NCBI GenBank assembly: GCA_004352715.1
Contig: SCFE01000002.1
Location: 5,568,896-5,632,895 of the forward strand
Source of the DNA: Hofstenia miamia
Lineage: Eukaryota > Xenacoelomorpha > Acoela
Length of the DNA: 64,000 nt
Reading direction: 5' to 3'
In this document: positions 35,695 to 47,361 of the stretch, piece by piece
How positions within the stretch are numbered: position 1 is the stretch's first letter
Layout: each line of letters starts with the position of its first letter
Notes under the pieces: generated by a model
What the model saw: the letters and a program-made list of their open reading frames with translations, nothing else
Database searches by the model: none
Told to the model about the DNA's origin: nothing
Position numbers and translations under genes: made by a program

Positions 35695-38600
35695 TATGCA
35701 CATATTCCTTAATTTATTTGCTTGTCCTCACTTCCAGCAATGATTCAACAAGGGAGTACAGTAGGCAAACACGTGGTTACTATTATTGTTAATTAAAAAT
35801 GTACACAGTAAATTTGGAATAAACTTTTTAAACGGTAATTATAAAAATTTAAACCAAAACAAATTTGTACATTTATGAAATCTTATGCGACCGGTTTACA
35901 CCTATGATTATGATTACTGCTTTGCTGTGATTGACAGTATACATACCAATATAACGTAAGTATTATATATTTAAAAGATAGCATTAATTTTTCAAGCTTC
36001 ATAAGAATATAAAAAACTACTTTATACATAAATAAGTCCACAAGTATATTCTTAACAGAGGCATTTTCAGAGCAACCCAATGGTTTGGGGATTAATGGGA
36101 TCACATGTATATCCCGATAAACTTCGTGACATCTTTGCTCCATGAGCTTCATGGAGATTTACCTAAGAAATTGAATTCATTTTAATTACTGTTAACATCA
36201 GATGCTGTTAATTGTAACAGCAAAATGTGTGCTGTTAACAGCAAATCAAATTGGCTTCATTTTATACTATATTTTGGTGTTCTTAGGCATAATATAACTG
36301 CACTGTTAGTTAATTTAAGTTTATGCATTATAGTGTACAAGGCTCATTATTGGATATTATTTTCAAATATGATATATTGCAATTCTTCAATTGAAAATAA
36401 CGCATACTATATTGAAGTACTCACTAAACAGAGTTGTTCTGGTGATATGCATTTTGTACCCAATTAGGATTTTTTGTCCATCATGAAATTGGCTGAAGAA
36501 CTAAATTTTACTTTTGCAACCATTAGCAACTGACTTCACATGTTTAGTAATTTTGTCATTTTTAGTGTTTTCAGATTTTATCTTCAATCTTAGAATAATA
36601 TAAATTTAGCTATTAACTTTTTATAGTAATTGTGTGAATATGCTAATAAACAAATTGATCTATGAATCTGAATCAAAATTATGAGAGTCTATTTTTGTCA
36701 AATCTTACTATATTAGGCCAATTATGAAAAAATGAAATTCAAAATTGTTAATTCATTTAATGTATTTTTGCCAAAATTGGGAATTCAAAATCAAAAACAA
36801 ATCTGAAAATACATTGCACACGTTAGGATGATATGTAACCAAAAATGATGCATGTAAAAATGAAAAATAAAATCCAAATCTGAAGTATTTTTTAATCCAA
36901 ATCCTAAAATCGCAGTATCTTCGCATAAGCTTGGGGACCAAATATCATTTTTCCCTTTTTTATTATTTTTTTTACACAAAAAATTATTTCCAGGCCTGGG
37001 AATCGTTCTCAAAGGCTCTGAAATCTAGCAAATCAATTTACATTTTTTGTGTTGTAAAGTAGAAAATTTCAAAATTTGCTGTTAACAGCAAATTTGCCAC
37101 TTCTGCAAATCAATAAACGGACATAGACACATGCTCCACGCAATTCGTCCAAAGACAGCGATAGCTAATTTCACTATGTTAGCTTTTTATAAGTTTTTTC
37201 TGTAACTTGTTCTTCTCACTTCGGAAGCTTCATTTATATTAATCATTATAATCATGAAGTAAATAATCAATCATAAATCTATAAACATTGTTTGATATGT
37301 AACAATTTTATTATAAGATCATCTTAAATAATAGAAAGAGCATTTACATGTATATAAATTTACTTTTTTTTAATTACATTTAAATTAAGGCCAAATTAAT
37401 ATTTGCATCCCGATTTTGACCTTGAATACATCAACCCGACATGACTCGACCCTGTTTACAACTGTGATTCACAAAAAATATTTTTTCAACTCAATTAAAA
37501 ATTTTTTTCGTACGTATGATGAATTATTTATGTGCTCACTTAACTGCAAAACTATAATTAATACAATTAGAAGTGAGGCTAATCAATTAAATAGGAATTA
37601 ACAAATTTATAATCTGAGATTTGTTTAGATGGTATAATTCTAGGAGTCCGTGGTATTGAATGTGAGTTATTCCGCCTGCAATTACTAATACCTTATTGCA
37701 TTCGAGCTCACCATTCAAACCAGACTGGCCCTTGCTACTTGGTAATTTGAGTGACTTTTTCACTGTGACACATAGAAAACGATGCATGTTCATGTTCATA
37801 TATCTACTGACTTGCAGAGATGAATATGACCAGAATATATAGACTTAGACCATGTCCGGCCAAAATTCGACCTGGTTCGCTTAAAAGAATCCTAATATTC
37901 CACCCATTTTATGGTTATTGTGAACATTTAATCAATGCTTCGATTTGTTAGATCAAATTGTTCGAAATTTATAACCAAATCAATACACTGAAATTAAAAA
38001 ACTTAAAATGGAAATATTATTTTTCAGCATATTTTTTTATAAATTATTTTGCATTCAGTGCATTTAGTGTTAATTTGAATGGCTGTTGCGAAATAGTAAC
38101 TTTTTTGAAATTTCATTACAATTTTTGGTGTTTTTTTCCAATCATCCGTCCAAACCCGTCCCAGTAATGGTTCATAGCCAGCTCTGCACTGCCATGCCTT
38201 GTGAATATACATCTTTACTGACCTGCTAAGATTAACTACTCTGTAAATGGTATGAATACTTAAATTAGTGTGCTATTAATTTAATTTAATTCTTTTTAAA
38301 ACATAACTTCTTAAAAAATATACGAATTGGATTTTTTTGTTATACATTATCATGATAACCAAGCAATAATTGCGAAAGCTACGGCTTTGAGCAAAGAAAC
38401 AAAGTAGGTATATCTCCAAATTATTCAATCTCCACTAAAATATTTTTATCCATTCGATTTTCTAGTAATTGGAATCTTCTTAAAAAAGAATTGAGTCGAA
38501 GTTTCTTTTCTAAATTATAATTAATTCAGCTTGCTCTAAAAAAAATTCTCTTATATTTAAATTGATTTTCCTACAAAAAACTTCAAAGGAGATTGATTTG

Positions 38601-38879
38601 ACAAAAAAAAATTTAATTACACTGTAGGCTAAACCTAGTTAAATTAATTTGAATTTAAAACTCCCCCATGTATTATAAAAATACTGCATATGGGCATGGC
38701 GTGAGCAACATTCAATGCCGATTTAAGTTAAAGTGAAAATTGGTTTGAATGTTAAATATGTGTTCATAAGCCAATCGGGTTCAAATAATTCATTGGGTTG
38801 CAATGTTAAATAAATTTCCAATTTATCAACATTAATTATATTGAAATATATTAATATCTTAAATACACTTTTAGTATAT
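35695..38879 (+). repeat. large dispersed repeat, copy B
   Basis: Counterpart of copy A. It carries an insertion or divergent stretch at about 36189-37089, and a 2.0 kb insertion after 38879 splits it from its final part at 40904-41060. Confidence 0.8.
36189..37089. repeat. interval bounded by GCTGTTAACAGC palindromes
   Basis: GCTGTTAACAGC occurs at 36231-36242 and 37078-37089, with variants CTGTTAACATC and GCTGTTAATTGTAACAGC at 36190-36221. The interval between is AT-rich and absent from repeat copy A, so it may be an inserted element. Confidence 0.45.
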
Positions 38880-39313
38880 CATAAAATATCCAAAAATCCA
38901 TCTTAATATCCAAATTTCAGTTAAAGAAGAAATTATGAAATTTATGTAACTATTTCCACAAATTGGACATTATCTTTTGTCAAAAGGTTAATAAATAGTT
39001 ATTACTAAAAGTTTCGAAATTGATTTTACAGTAGCAAAATATCCAGTACGATAAGGCCTCAGTATATATANNNNNNNNNNNNNNNNNNNNNNNNNNNNNN
39101 NNNNNNNNNNNNNNNNNNNNNNNNNNNNNNNNNNNNNNNNNNNNNNNNNNNNNNNNNNNNNNNNNNNNNNNNNTATATATGCTTTATACAGTGAAAATAA
39201 GCATGCAGAATATAAAGCTATTAAATAAAATAAAAGAAAACGTTCGGGAACAATTTTGCGATAGCTTGAAAATGACAATAATGTTTGTCAAAACATATCG
39301 CAATAAAAAAAAC

Positions 39314-39522
39314 TAGAAAAGCACTCGGAGAGCGCAGACCTCCGCCATGCAGCTTGTGTCCCCCGGATCACCACCAAAATTTAATGGATTTTTCCTTGGG
39401 CAAAGTAGCACCTGTGGTGAAAATTTGAGTTCAATCCATTTATTACTTTTTCCGTAAAGTTGCTAAGAAACAAACAAACAAACTAACGCTATCAAAAACA
39501 TAACCTCCTTGGCGGAGGTAAT
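39314..39522 (+). repeat. conserved retroposon-type 3' module with CCTCCGCC/GGCGGAGG ends
   Basis: Starts AGAAAAGCACTCGGAGAGCG then ACCTCCGCC. It continues with CCGGATCACC, an AAACAAACAAAC stretch and ends ACCTCCTTGGCGGAGGTAAT. ACCTCCGCC (39338-39346) and GGCGGAGGT (39511-39519) are exact inverted complements. I recognise this as a module seen in many animal genomes, probably a LINE/SINE tail; the family name is not certain. Confidence 0.7.
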
Positions 39523-39608
39523 TACATACAATTATTCAGTTTTATTATTATAATCAGTATATATATATATATATATATATAGCTCTAGGTTAGCAATAAT
39601 CACGCTTC

Positions 39609-39896
39609 TTGAAACCAAAAGTTGTTTTATGTCTGAATTGTAAATGGAATTTGTGCAAATTTTTTCGAAAATGTCTTACAAATGAATCAACTTTTTGCAA
39701 AAATGGATATCAAAAGATTCCAAAGAGATGCAAACATTATCCAGAATGTTGGCAGCATTTTGCCAAACTTGGTGTTTCTGGTACATCTAAGACCAAAACT
39801 ATCTTCCTACAATATGTAAATAAAAAATTATTTGGATTCTGCCAAGCAGCAAATAACAATACGGACACTGGTACAGCTAATATTTCAACGACATAA
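39609..39896 (+). CDS. unrecognised 95-codon cysteine-containing frame
   Basis: Reads LCLNCKWNLCKFFRKC and CKNGYQKIPKRCKHYPEC, a run of spaced cysteines that could bind zinc, followed by a Lys/Thr-rich part and a stop. Further protein-like pieces follow to about 40450 on the same strand, broken by stops. It lies in the 2.0 kb insertion, so it may be part of a dead transposon. No family is assigned. Confidence 0.25.
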   Translation: MKPKVVLCLNCKWNLCKFFRKCLTNESTFCKNGYQKIPKRCKHYPECWQHFAKLGVSGTSKTKTIFLQYVNKKLFGFCQAANNNTDTGTANISTT

Positions 39897-40903
39897 AAAT
39901 ATAAAAATGGTGATTTTAGAATTAGAGAGCATTTTACAGCACCTCCTGTAGCTCTAGCATTACACATTTTTTGTTCAAATTTTGAACCGAATACGATTAA
40001 TTTAGAAATCCGAGAATGATTTAGCAACTGATAGCTGATGTATTTGAAAGTAAATTACTGAAGAAACATATAAATAAGCCTAAGCAATTTCTTCCATGTG
40101 CCAAGTAACAAAGTTAACTATAATTTGACGAAGGCCAAATTGAGGTTTGAAGGAAGCTTCGATTAGTAGTGCAAAACTTTCTTTTTTGTTGTTCTTTAAA
40201 GTAATTTTTTAAAGATAAGAAACCAGTATATTTAAAAGTATACACATCTGTTATGGACTATGCTAATAGTAGTTGGAAGCTGGACAATATGATTTCCGAA
40301 AAATCTCAGAATGGAAATTCTTTATGTGGAACATGTAGTTTATAATTAGATCGTATGGTAAGTGGAGTTGCTCAGGAAATGATGTCAATTGGAGACAGTT
40401 TCATTTCGCAAAAGGAAGTAAAATTCAAGGTTTAAACTTAGATGTCAATGGACAGGTTTTAAAATAACATTTATATCCAAAAATAGATTAAGAAAGATTG
40501 TTGAAAAATTATATACTTTTATATTGAATAAATTTTTAGTATTCTAAGTATTGCATTTTGCAACTTGAATTAAACTAAGCATTAACAAACTACCGAAGAA
40601 ATTGATTACTGATTATTGTTTTTAAGAGTATTGGAGTCAAGTACTTGACTCAACCCAAAATATTTTCGTCCTTTACTTCGAGTCAATTTGGCAAATCAAT
40701 TTTAGGATTAAAGCAGAAAAACATCAGAAATTAATTCTAAATTACCTAGTTATTTTACACAATTTGTGATGTATTCTACAAAAATTGTGCTCGTAATCTC
40801 AAATCTTAAAACACTACTGTATAGAAAATCGTCTCCTCTTTTTTTCATTCTTTATTTGCAGACTGGCGCAAAGTCGTCTAAACGTTTCTGGACGAAATTT
40901 GGG

Positions 40904-41060
40904 TAGTATATTTACAGAAAACAAAATAGTTGAGACTAGATATTGCTACCATGGACTTTAGAGAATTTTAATGTTTACAAAAAATGCAGTTCCCTGTAAA
41001 AAAATGTTAATATTCTCACATAATTCAAGTAGTGGAATATTTTTATCCCAAATTTTCAAA
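40904..41060 (+). repeat. terminal part of repeat copy B
   Basis: TTTACAGAAAACAAAATAG and ACCATGGACTTTAGA match copy A at about 32829-32883, followed by ATAATTCAAGTA in both. Confidence 0.7.
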
Positions 41061-41782
41061 ATTACAGAGAAGCACAATAACCCATAGATTGACAAATTAC
41101 CTAATAGGCTTGAAGAAAATTGCTGGAAAATGTGGACAAAATGATTTGGTAAAATGGGCATTTTAGGGTTAATTGATTTACATGCTACGTAATAATATTG
41201 TTGAAGGGAAGATAAATTGAGCTTTTGACTAAAATGTATATATATTTCTGAGTCACATAACCTATTGGGATATTTTATGAAGCACACAAATGTTGATGGA
41301 ATACTCTGAATCAAAAGGAACTAAATTTATAAATTCATTATTTTTGCACAATCTTTCTTAAATTAAATCTTTCCCACTCAATTTCCTTTGTGTTAAATTC
41401 GTAGTATTTGTGAAATGAGATTGTCTCATATAATTGTGTTACTCTTTTTAAGCAATTTCCTTTGACAAACACTCCCGTTATTCCTATTATTTCTAATATA
41501 GAGTATACGGCTTTCCTTAAATGTTTATTGTAACAATAAGTTAATCAAACTTTATATATAAATAGATTGTAATATAATGTATCACTGACAAAAGGAAATT
41601 ATTGTTGTCATTATTAATATAATCCATTCTATTTCTTTTAACCTAGAAAGACTGAAAATTCGATACCCCCAAATGCCCGAATTCTTCAGAATTTACCACT
41701 TTTAAAAACTGTGCAAAATGAAATAAAAGTATCAGAAAATAAAATAAACTTGTTTCCTACTAAAGTTACAATTACATACAGT

Positions 41783-42197
41783 CATTGCAAAATGAGTATA
41801 CACATTTTTCATAAGTGAATATTCCACTTTTCAAACGCCACAAATTATGTTGACCTTATTTTTGCGTTGACTAGTTGCACATAACCCACATTTCTCTAAA
41901 ATTGGTTGAAATTGCGCATTCCCTGGGGAAATACTGACATCATTTGTAGGGCTTTATCGAGATGCAATTTCTTGAACATGCATCTTTCGAGCTGCTTCGA
42001 CAAATAAAGCATACAATTTTTTTGCAAAATTTTTGTACCTTGGTTTTCTTAATAGAGATTCTTGGAATTACAGATGCCATATAAATCATACTACTAAATA
42101 CACCAATTTTCCAGCATTTTGTAGCCACCAAGGTGCAGTAAATCCACAAAACTATTCTCTTCTTCACCAAAGAACCTGGAGCGTTATAATCCTGCAA
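41783..42197 (-). pseudogene. possible Tc1-like transposase tail
   Basis: The minus strand starts QDYNAPGSLV, resembling the QDNAPxH catalytic block, and the region ends in CAGTCATTGCAAAATGAGTA preceded by TA, which looks like a Tc1-type terminal repeat. The intervening reading is shifted and only weakly similar. No matching opposite end was found. Confidence 0.3.
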
Positions 42198-44659
42198 AAT
42201 TAGAAATCCGTTAAGTACACAACTCTTGTCTATTTTGCCTCAGTGTACCAATCACAGCTGCTTTTTTTATTTAAAAATACGGCAGTCAGAAAAATGTGAA
42301 AAGGTTATCGCACTGTTCCTTTTCAAAGAAATTTAAGTTATGAGTATGCAAATATGTTCTCGGTTCTCGGATTCGCTTCTTGTTTGGCAGGATAAAGACA
42401 ATATCTACCACATATTTATGCTTCAGCTCACTTAACATCTAAAATTTAATTCATATTATTGTGTGATTTGTTTTGCATAAAAATTATCAGACTAGAGCGA
42501 CCTTTGCAGGGTAAAAAATTGTTCATCAAGTGCTAGGAAATCTATTAAAAATAGCGCTGATAGACATTAATCTTTAACTGTTAAAATAAGTTTGGGGTAA
42601 TTTTGTTACCCCAAGAACAACGAGACTAGGATTTTGAGCTCAAATCAACGAGGAAGAACCTGATATTTTGTGACATTTCCACATTTTTAAGTACTTTTTT
42701 CTGCACAATATGTGAGTCATCTTAAGTTTGCTTACCAAGATTCAACAAAAACATCAATAGTCTAAGTTTGGGGTAACTTTTTTACCCAAAAAGAAATCAG
42801 CTCAAAACTCTTGCCTTAGGATGATTGCCAGTTTGTTATAATAATGCCATGCTTGAAGAACCCTAATGCTATAATTTCATGAAAATTTTATTAATATTAA
42901 TTTTGTTTGCACCCAAAAAACATCTATATTGTGAAATTCTTTTTTAGTTTTTGTATGCTATGATTTTGCTAATTTCGACTTCATGTGTTCTGCATATGTT
43001 CTCATTAATGATTTTTGGAAAATTGCTGTACTTTAAGATATTTAGGAAAAATTAAACTTAAGACTGTTTATTTATTTCTTTAAGTTTATTATCAACATTC
43101 AATCCAAGTAAATTACATTCTTGATTATATTGCATATTTCAATCATTTAATTTAGCTGTTGGAGGATCTGGAACTGGCTTTCTGCTGATAGATATAAATT
43201 CTTTCGCTTGAATTTAAATTACAAGTCCAGTTTAACTTCCAAGTTGCTTTGTGTATAATATCTCATTTTGGGATTATTTCTAGTATAAAAATAGCTATTC
43301 ATCAGTAGCTTTAACAATGAAACTTAAAACATTTATGGAAGCCCAGAATTTATCATCAAGGGCAAATAATTTGCTCCTATTAGCAGTGCTTTTCTCTAGA
43401 TTTTGTTCTAACTATTGATTGTCAATTTTATTTGTACAGGACTAAAATTATTTTTTAAAAAATTCCATACCAAGATGTCATGCTTCTGATGTGTTTAATT
43501 TCATTTAGTATTTTGTGTTTTTTTACTATAGTAGTCTCATTTATCTTGAATGGATCCAATAAGACATAGAATTAGTAATTATTTATTTTACACGGTTTAT
43601 CGACGATTTATTTTTTTTAGACTCACACTTAAGCCTTTTTTTTCTAGGTAAAGTAAAAATCTAGAAAAAACTAAAAACGTGTTTAGATTACTTTGTTAGA
43701 ATCTTGACATTTATTGAAATTTTAAATACTTTTTTATACTTCCATTACATTTTCTCTTAATGGAAATTTGTTTTATCTTTAATTATAATTAATGGATAAA
43801 CTAAAATTAAATCGAACCTTTCAATTTCCCAGTTGCTATCTATTAATAGATTACTAATTTGACAGCTGTGTTCAGAAGATGCGATTACATAAATTTAAAA
43901 TTTCAAAGTAGCTTTAAAATTAGGTATCAGTTAAATATATCGTATTTTGATAAATTCTGTAACAAAAATGAATTTACAGTGTAGATTTCATTTATAGAAA
44001 TCCCCCAAATAATTTATAATACACTTTTGAAATCGCTTCCTGCTAAATGAAAAATATTGCTTAATGATTATCGGTTAAGAAAACTATAATACATGTACTT
44101 TTGATGCATTGTGCATTTTTAATTAAATAGATAAAAATACATATGTCCAAAAATAAATTCTAACAAATCTATTGCAAATGAAATTCACGAAATCTATACC
44201 ACAATACGTAGAGTTCTCAACAAATGTTGCCGATATATTCAGACCATTCTGACTATTATAATCAAAGTTCCAGAATAAGCAAAAAGCAGCGGGAAATAAT
44301 TATATCTTCGATGGTTTGGCATTTAACACACTAACCACCAATGTTCCTGTAAAGGAACAAATCTCTAAAAAAACTTTAAGGATGCAGAATAAAAATAACA
44401 AAATTTAAATTTCATTTAAAAACAAAACATTTCTACTTGTAAAAATGTAATAAATTATTCACAAAATGTTGCTATATAATTATAATGGCATGGCAAGTAT
44501 CTAAGAATAGCAATATGACATGAATTTTTATGAATAGGTTTGTAGTAACAGAATGAGTGCTGAAGTGGTTGCCAATGTCTAAAAATGATATGCTTTATAT
44601 TTTTATCATTTCAATCAATAATTTGATTCAATTTAACCGGTTGTTGAATATTTGACAGG
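42198..44659. other. gene-free region
   Basis: AT-rich DNA with no recognised coding sequence; one repeated hairpin motif is listed separately. Confidence 0.5.
42588..42793 (+). repeat. repeated hairpin AAGTTTGGGGTAA...TTACCC
   Basis: AAGTTTGGGGTAATTTTGTT followed by ACCCC (42588-42612), and AAGTTTGGGGTAACTTTTTT followed by ACCC (42764-42787), are direct repeats 176 bp apart. Each can fold on itself through GGGGTAA/TTACCC(C). They may be the edges of a small element. Confidence 0.55.
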
Positions 44660-45430
44660 TTAAGACCTACAAATATATGAACAATTCCTTTGGAGGAACA
44701 ATGGTTGAATATGGTGGCTTTTGATCAATATTCCAAAATTGGAATAAATTAAATTTTTTAACATGACATTTATAGTGAGTGAAAATGTTGCCACAGCAAT
44801 TCCTTTTGTACCCCCTGGAGTACTGAATCTCATTTCAATAGCCACTGCTCCAGAGCGACATCGTTGACAACTTTTTTACCTCCTATTCTCTTATCATGAA
44901 ACTTCAAGCCAATGAATTCAACGCAACTGTACCATACGGGATAATCGGACTCGAAAACCAACCTACCTTGTGATTCAACGAATGGCAATAAAAATTGATA
45001 TTGAATGCTTTCCAGCTTCTTCTGATAGCTGCACGGGCAATTCATGTGGAAGCACACTGGGATCTTCAAATTGATTAACTGGTGCTTATAGTGAAAGTGA
45101 TGCTTAGAATTCTTGCCTCTTATCGGCCGGGATCTGATACACCACTGACTTGTCCGTTTAGAGCAAATAAACTTCAAAACCCTTCATTTGTTTGGATCAT
45201 CTCATCCTTACTTCTTCAGAAGCAAAATGCTGACAATTTGTCAAGTACACTGTAAGGCAATGTGCTGAATGCAAGTTCGCCTCCGCCCTAATTGCTTTAT
45301 AAAGTAGCACTCTTCATAGATACTCACAACTGAGTTTGTGTCGTCATTAAAAGTTTTGAAGCATATAGGGTGCATTTTCATTGAATTTAAAGTGCATGTA
45401 CTCACACATTGTATTAATAAGTAAAGCAAA
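44660..45430 (-). other. unclassified coding-like minus-strand frames
   Basis: Three successive open frames (45429-45241, 45177-44830, 44845-44660) of 62, 115 and 61 codons on one strand, less AT-rich than the surroundings, with ordinary residue composition (for example SQGRLVFESDYPVWYSCVEF). They may be pieces of one decayed gene or transposon. No family was recognised. Confidence 0.3.
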
Positions 45431-45802
45431 ATAATTAAATATTACAATTGCATAATACATGTTTCCCTTTAGCTTTCAATTTCAATCAATGTTACTCTAG
45501 AGGAACCTAAAAGATCTCCGACAAAACCACAAAAATGATTTTTTAAATATACGTATGATATGTTGACCAATTTATACTTCTTAAGCCAATTTTTCAAACT
45601 TGAATCTAATTTTTTCTCATAGTAGTTGTTAATGGGTTAATGAAAAAATTCATCTTCTCTAATATTGTGACCGCTCTCTCGCCAAATAAACATTGACTAA
45701 ATTGTGATTGTAATGGAGAAACCTTCAGTGAATTTCCACACTCAATAACCTATATTTTTAAAAAAAATTTTCTAAAATATCTTTTTGCAGTAAAACATTA
45801 AT

Positions 45803-45985
45803 CAGTGGCGTCCGCAATGGGCCATGGTGGAATGTCCTCTCCTCCGGAAGGTTTTTAAAATTGATTTTGATTGGTTAAATAAATAAAACTGTCTGCAAAA
45901 AAGTTACAGACTAAAGTCTTAAATTGCATTTTTAAGATCTCATATTTGAATATTTTCGAAATCCCCCTCCATCAGAAATCATATT
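45803..45985 (+). mobile_element. diverged CAGTGGCG-type hAT MITE fragment
   Basis: Starts CAGTGGCGTCCGCAATGGG, then GGTGGAATG and CCTCTCCTCCGGAAGGTTT. It keeps the order of blocks seen in the complete MITE at 48897-49068 (GGTGGAATGCCC, GTCAGGTTTCC, TGCATTTTTA, TATTTTC, CCCCC(G/T)CAGAAA). The right terminus is lost. Confidence 0.6.
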
Positions 45986-46866
45986 AAACAAATAAGTGCC
46001 CTTTAATTGTTAACTTAGAAAAGTAAAAGTACTTAGAATTATTAATACGAATACAGCATTAGAATTATGTATTAATAGATGCTCCACGATAGATTTCCAT
46101 TTGCGTTTAAGTCCTTAGCCTTTAAACTTGAAGTGCACCGACTAGTCTTAAGACAGCAATAAAGCAGTTGGTATCAATTTTGGAGTTCCTTCAAAAATGA
46201 TAATTTTGCATTAATCACCAATGGCCAAATTGTCAGAAGCGAATTGCTAATTATTCAGAAATAAAAAGCTTGTTAACTGAGCCGTTCATGCAGACCAAGT
46301 CATTATCAATTTTCGATTGTTAAATGTGGCATTTAAGCGTTAGCATTATCAATTTTCAGATGAAGTGACGTACTGCATTTTTATCCTGACAATTAGTAAA
46401 CTGACGTTGAATATAATACAAATTAGAAAAATCCATAAAGTGTCAGTAATTTAAAATTAAAGGGGTGACAAACACGTGCATTTGCCAATGATGAAACACG
46501 GTATTAAATTTTTTATTCGGCAACTATAAAAGCAACTTAAATTTAAGATAGATTTGCACTTTCACAAATTGCTTAGCAATAAATAGGGTGCCATTTATGG
46601 CGCACGTCATCTTTACAGGTTGATTGATCAGGTAATGAGTAGCTAAGAGAATGACGTCAAACTGCAGGGCAGTACTTATTCATGTAGAAAGAGCGCAAAG
46701 TTTGGAAATAATATGGAATTTTCATAAAATTCACACCATTTTTTACGCTCAAGAACACAAATTTATGTTTAACTGAAACACTATATATATATATATATAT
46801 ATATATAAATATTTATATATATTTAAATGATATTTTGCTAAGACTTAGCATATTATGAACGATTTA

Positions 46867-46911
46867 TTCCGCAAACATGTTTCGCTACATACGTATAGCT
46901 TCGTCAGTGCA
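46867..46911 (-). ncRNA. hammerhead ribozyme core in Penelope-like element, copy 1
   Basis: On the minus strand: stem I 5' side ATGCA, then CTGACGA (46907-46901), stem II GCTA...TAGC, then GAAA (46883-46880). A self-complementary ACATGT (46880-46875) is stem III, followed by TTGCG, which can pair with the stem I 5' side. This is the hammerhead order CUGANGA-stem II-GAAA-stem III-NUH-stem I. The predicted cleavage is 3' of the U at 46874 (GUU site). A very short stem III is known for Penelope-like hammerheads, which may act as dimers. Activity is inferred only. Confidence 0.72.
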
Positions 46912-46980
46912 TATAGAGTATAGAGGGGAAGTTTAGAAAAGTTTAAGAATGCTAGCATGGTTTGTCTATTTAAAAGTTTT

Positions 46981-47359
46981 TTACGTTGTTGTTTGTTTTA
47001 TTAATAATGCTTCAGTGATCTTGGTATGTTTGTTCTTTGTTAATATTTTAAAATGATCTTTTGTTGCTTGGTGATGATGTAAGTAAATTTCTGATGTTAG
47101 GTGGCCTCTTAGGTGTTCTTTAATTCTAATTTCCAAATGTCTTCTTGTCTCCCCGATGTATGAGGCATTACACTCATCACAAGAATATTTATAAACAATA
47201 GAGGAAAACAAGAGTATTGGGATCGGATCTTTGTTTGAGAAAAAGTTTGAGGTCTTAGTTGTTGTAAATGTTGGAATTATCTTAGTTTCATATATCTTTA
47301 ATTTTTTGTTGATTCTTTTAAGTTGGTGTTCGATATATGATTGTCGTTCTTTAATATAA
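46981..47359 (-). CDS. GIY-YIG endonuclease domain of a Penelope-like element (partial)
   Basis: Open from the N at 47361 to TAA at 46983-46981, about 125 codons. It reads YIKERQSYIEHQLKRIN, then IVYKYSCDECNASYIGETRR, HLEIRIKEHLRGH and ITEALLIKQ. VYKYSC..C.ASYIGET..L..RI.EH is the GIY-YIG nuclease core found at the C-terminus of Penelope-like reverse transcriptases, where it nicks target DNA. Arg and the H of the REH block are present. The reverse-transcriptase part is missing because of the contig break. The frame itself is undamaged here. Confidence 0.85.
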
Positions 47360-47361
47360 GN

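Larger units (their letters stand above)
38880..40903. mobile_element. 2.0 kb insertion in repeat copy B
   Basis: Copy A reads straight through the site. Copy B breaks at TAGTATAT (38872-38879) and resumes at a second TAGTATAT (40904-40911), an apparent 8-bp target duplication. No clear terminal inverted repeats are seen. It contains the conserved 39314-39522 module, an N run (39071-39173) and unclassified coding-like pieces. Confidence 0.55.
46783..47360 (-). mobile_element. Penelope-like element 3' end, copy 1
   Basis: Minus strand: the end of a GIY-YIG-type open frame (to stop 46983-46981), then about 70 bp, then a hammerhead core (46911-46867), then sequence ending in an (AT)n tract (46783-46804). 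This order is that of the 3' part of a Penelope-like element. The upstream part is cut by a single N at 47361. Confidence 0.8.

Noticed and set aside
39609-39896. CCCH zinc-finger protein
   Set aside because: Cysteines are present, but the C-x-C-x-C-x-H spacing of CCCH fingers is not met.
44830-45177. 115-codon frame as a piggyBac-type transposase
   Set aside because: I tried to align it with piggyBac blocks, but no catalytic Asp motifs or tail zinc finger could be placed, so it stays unclassified.
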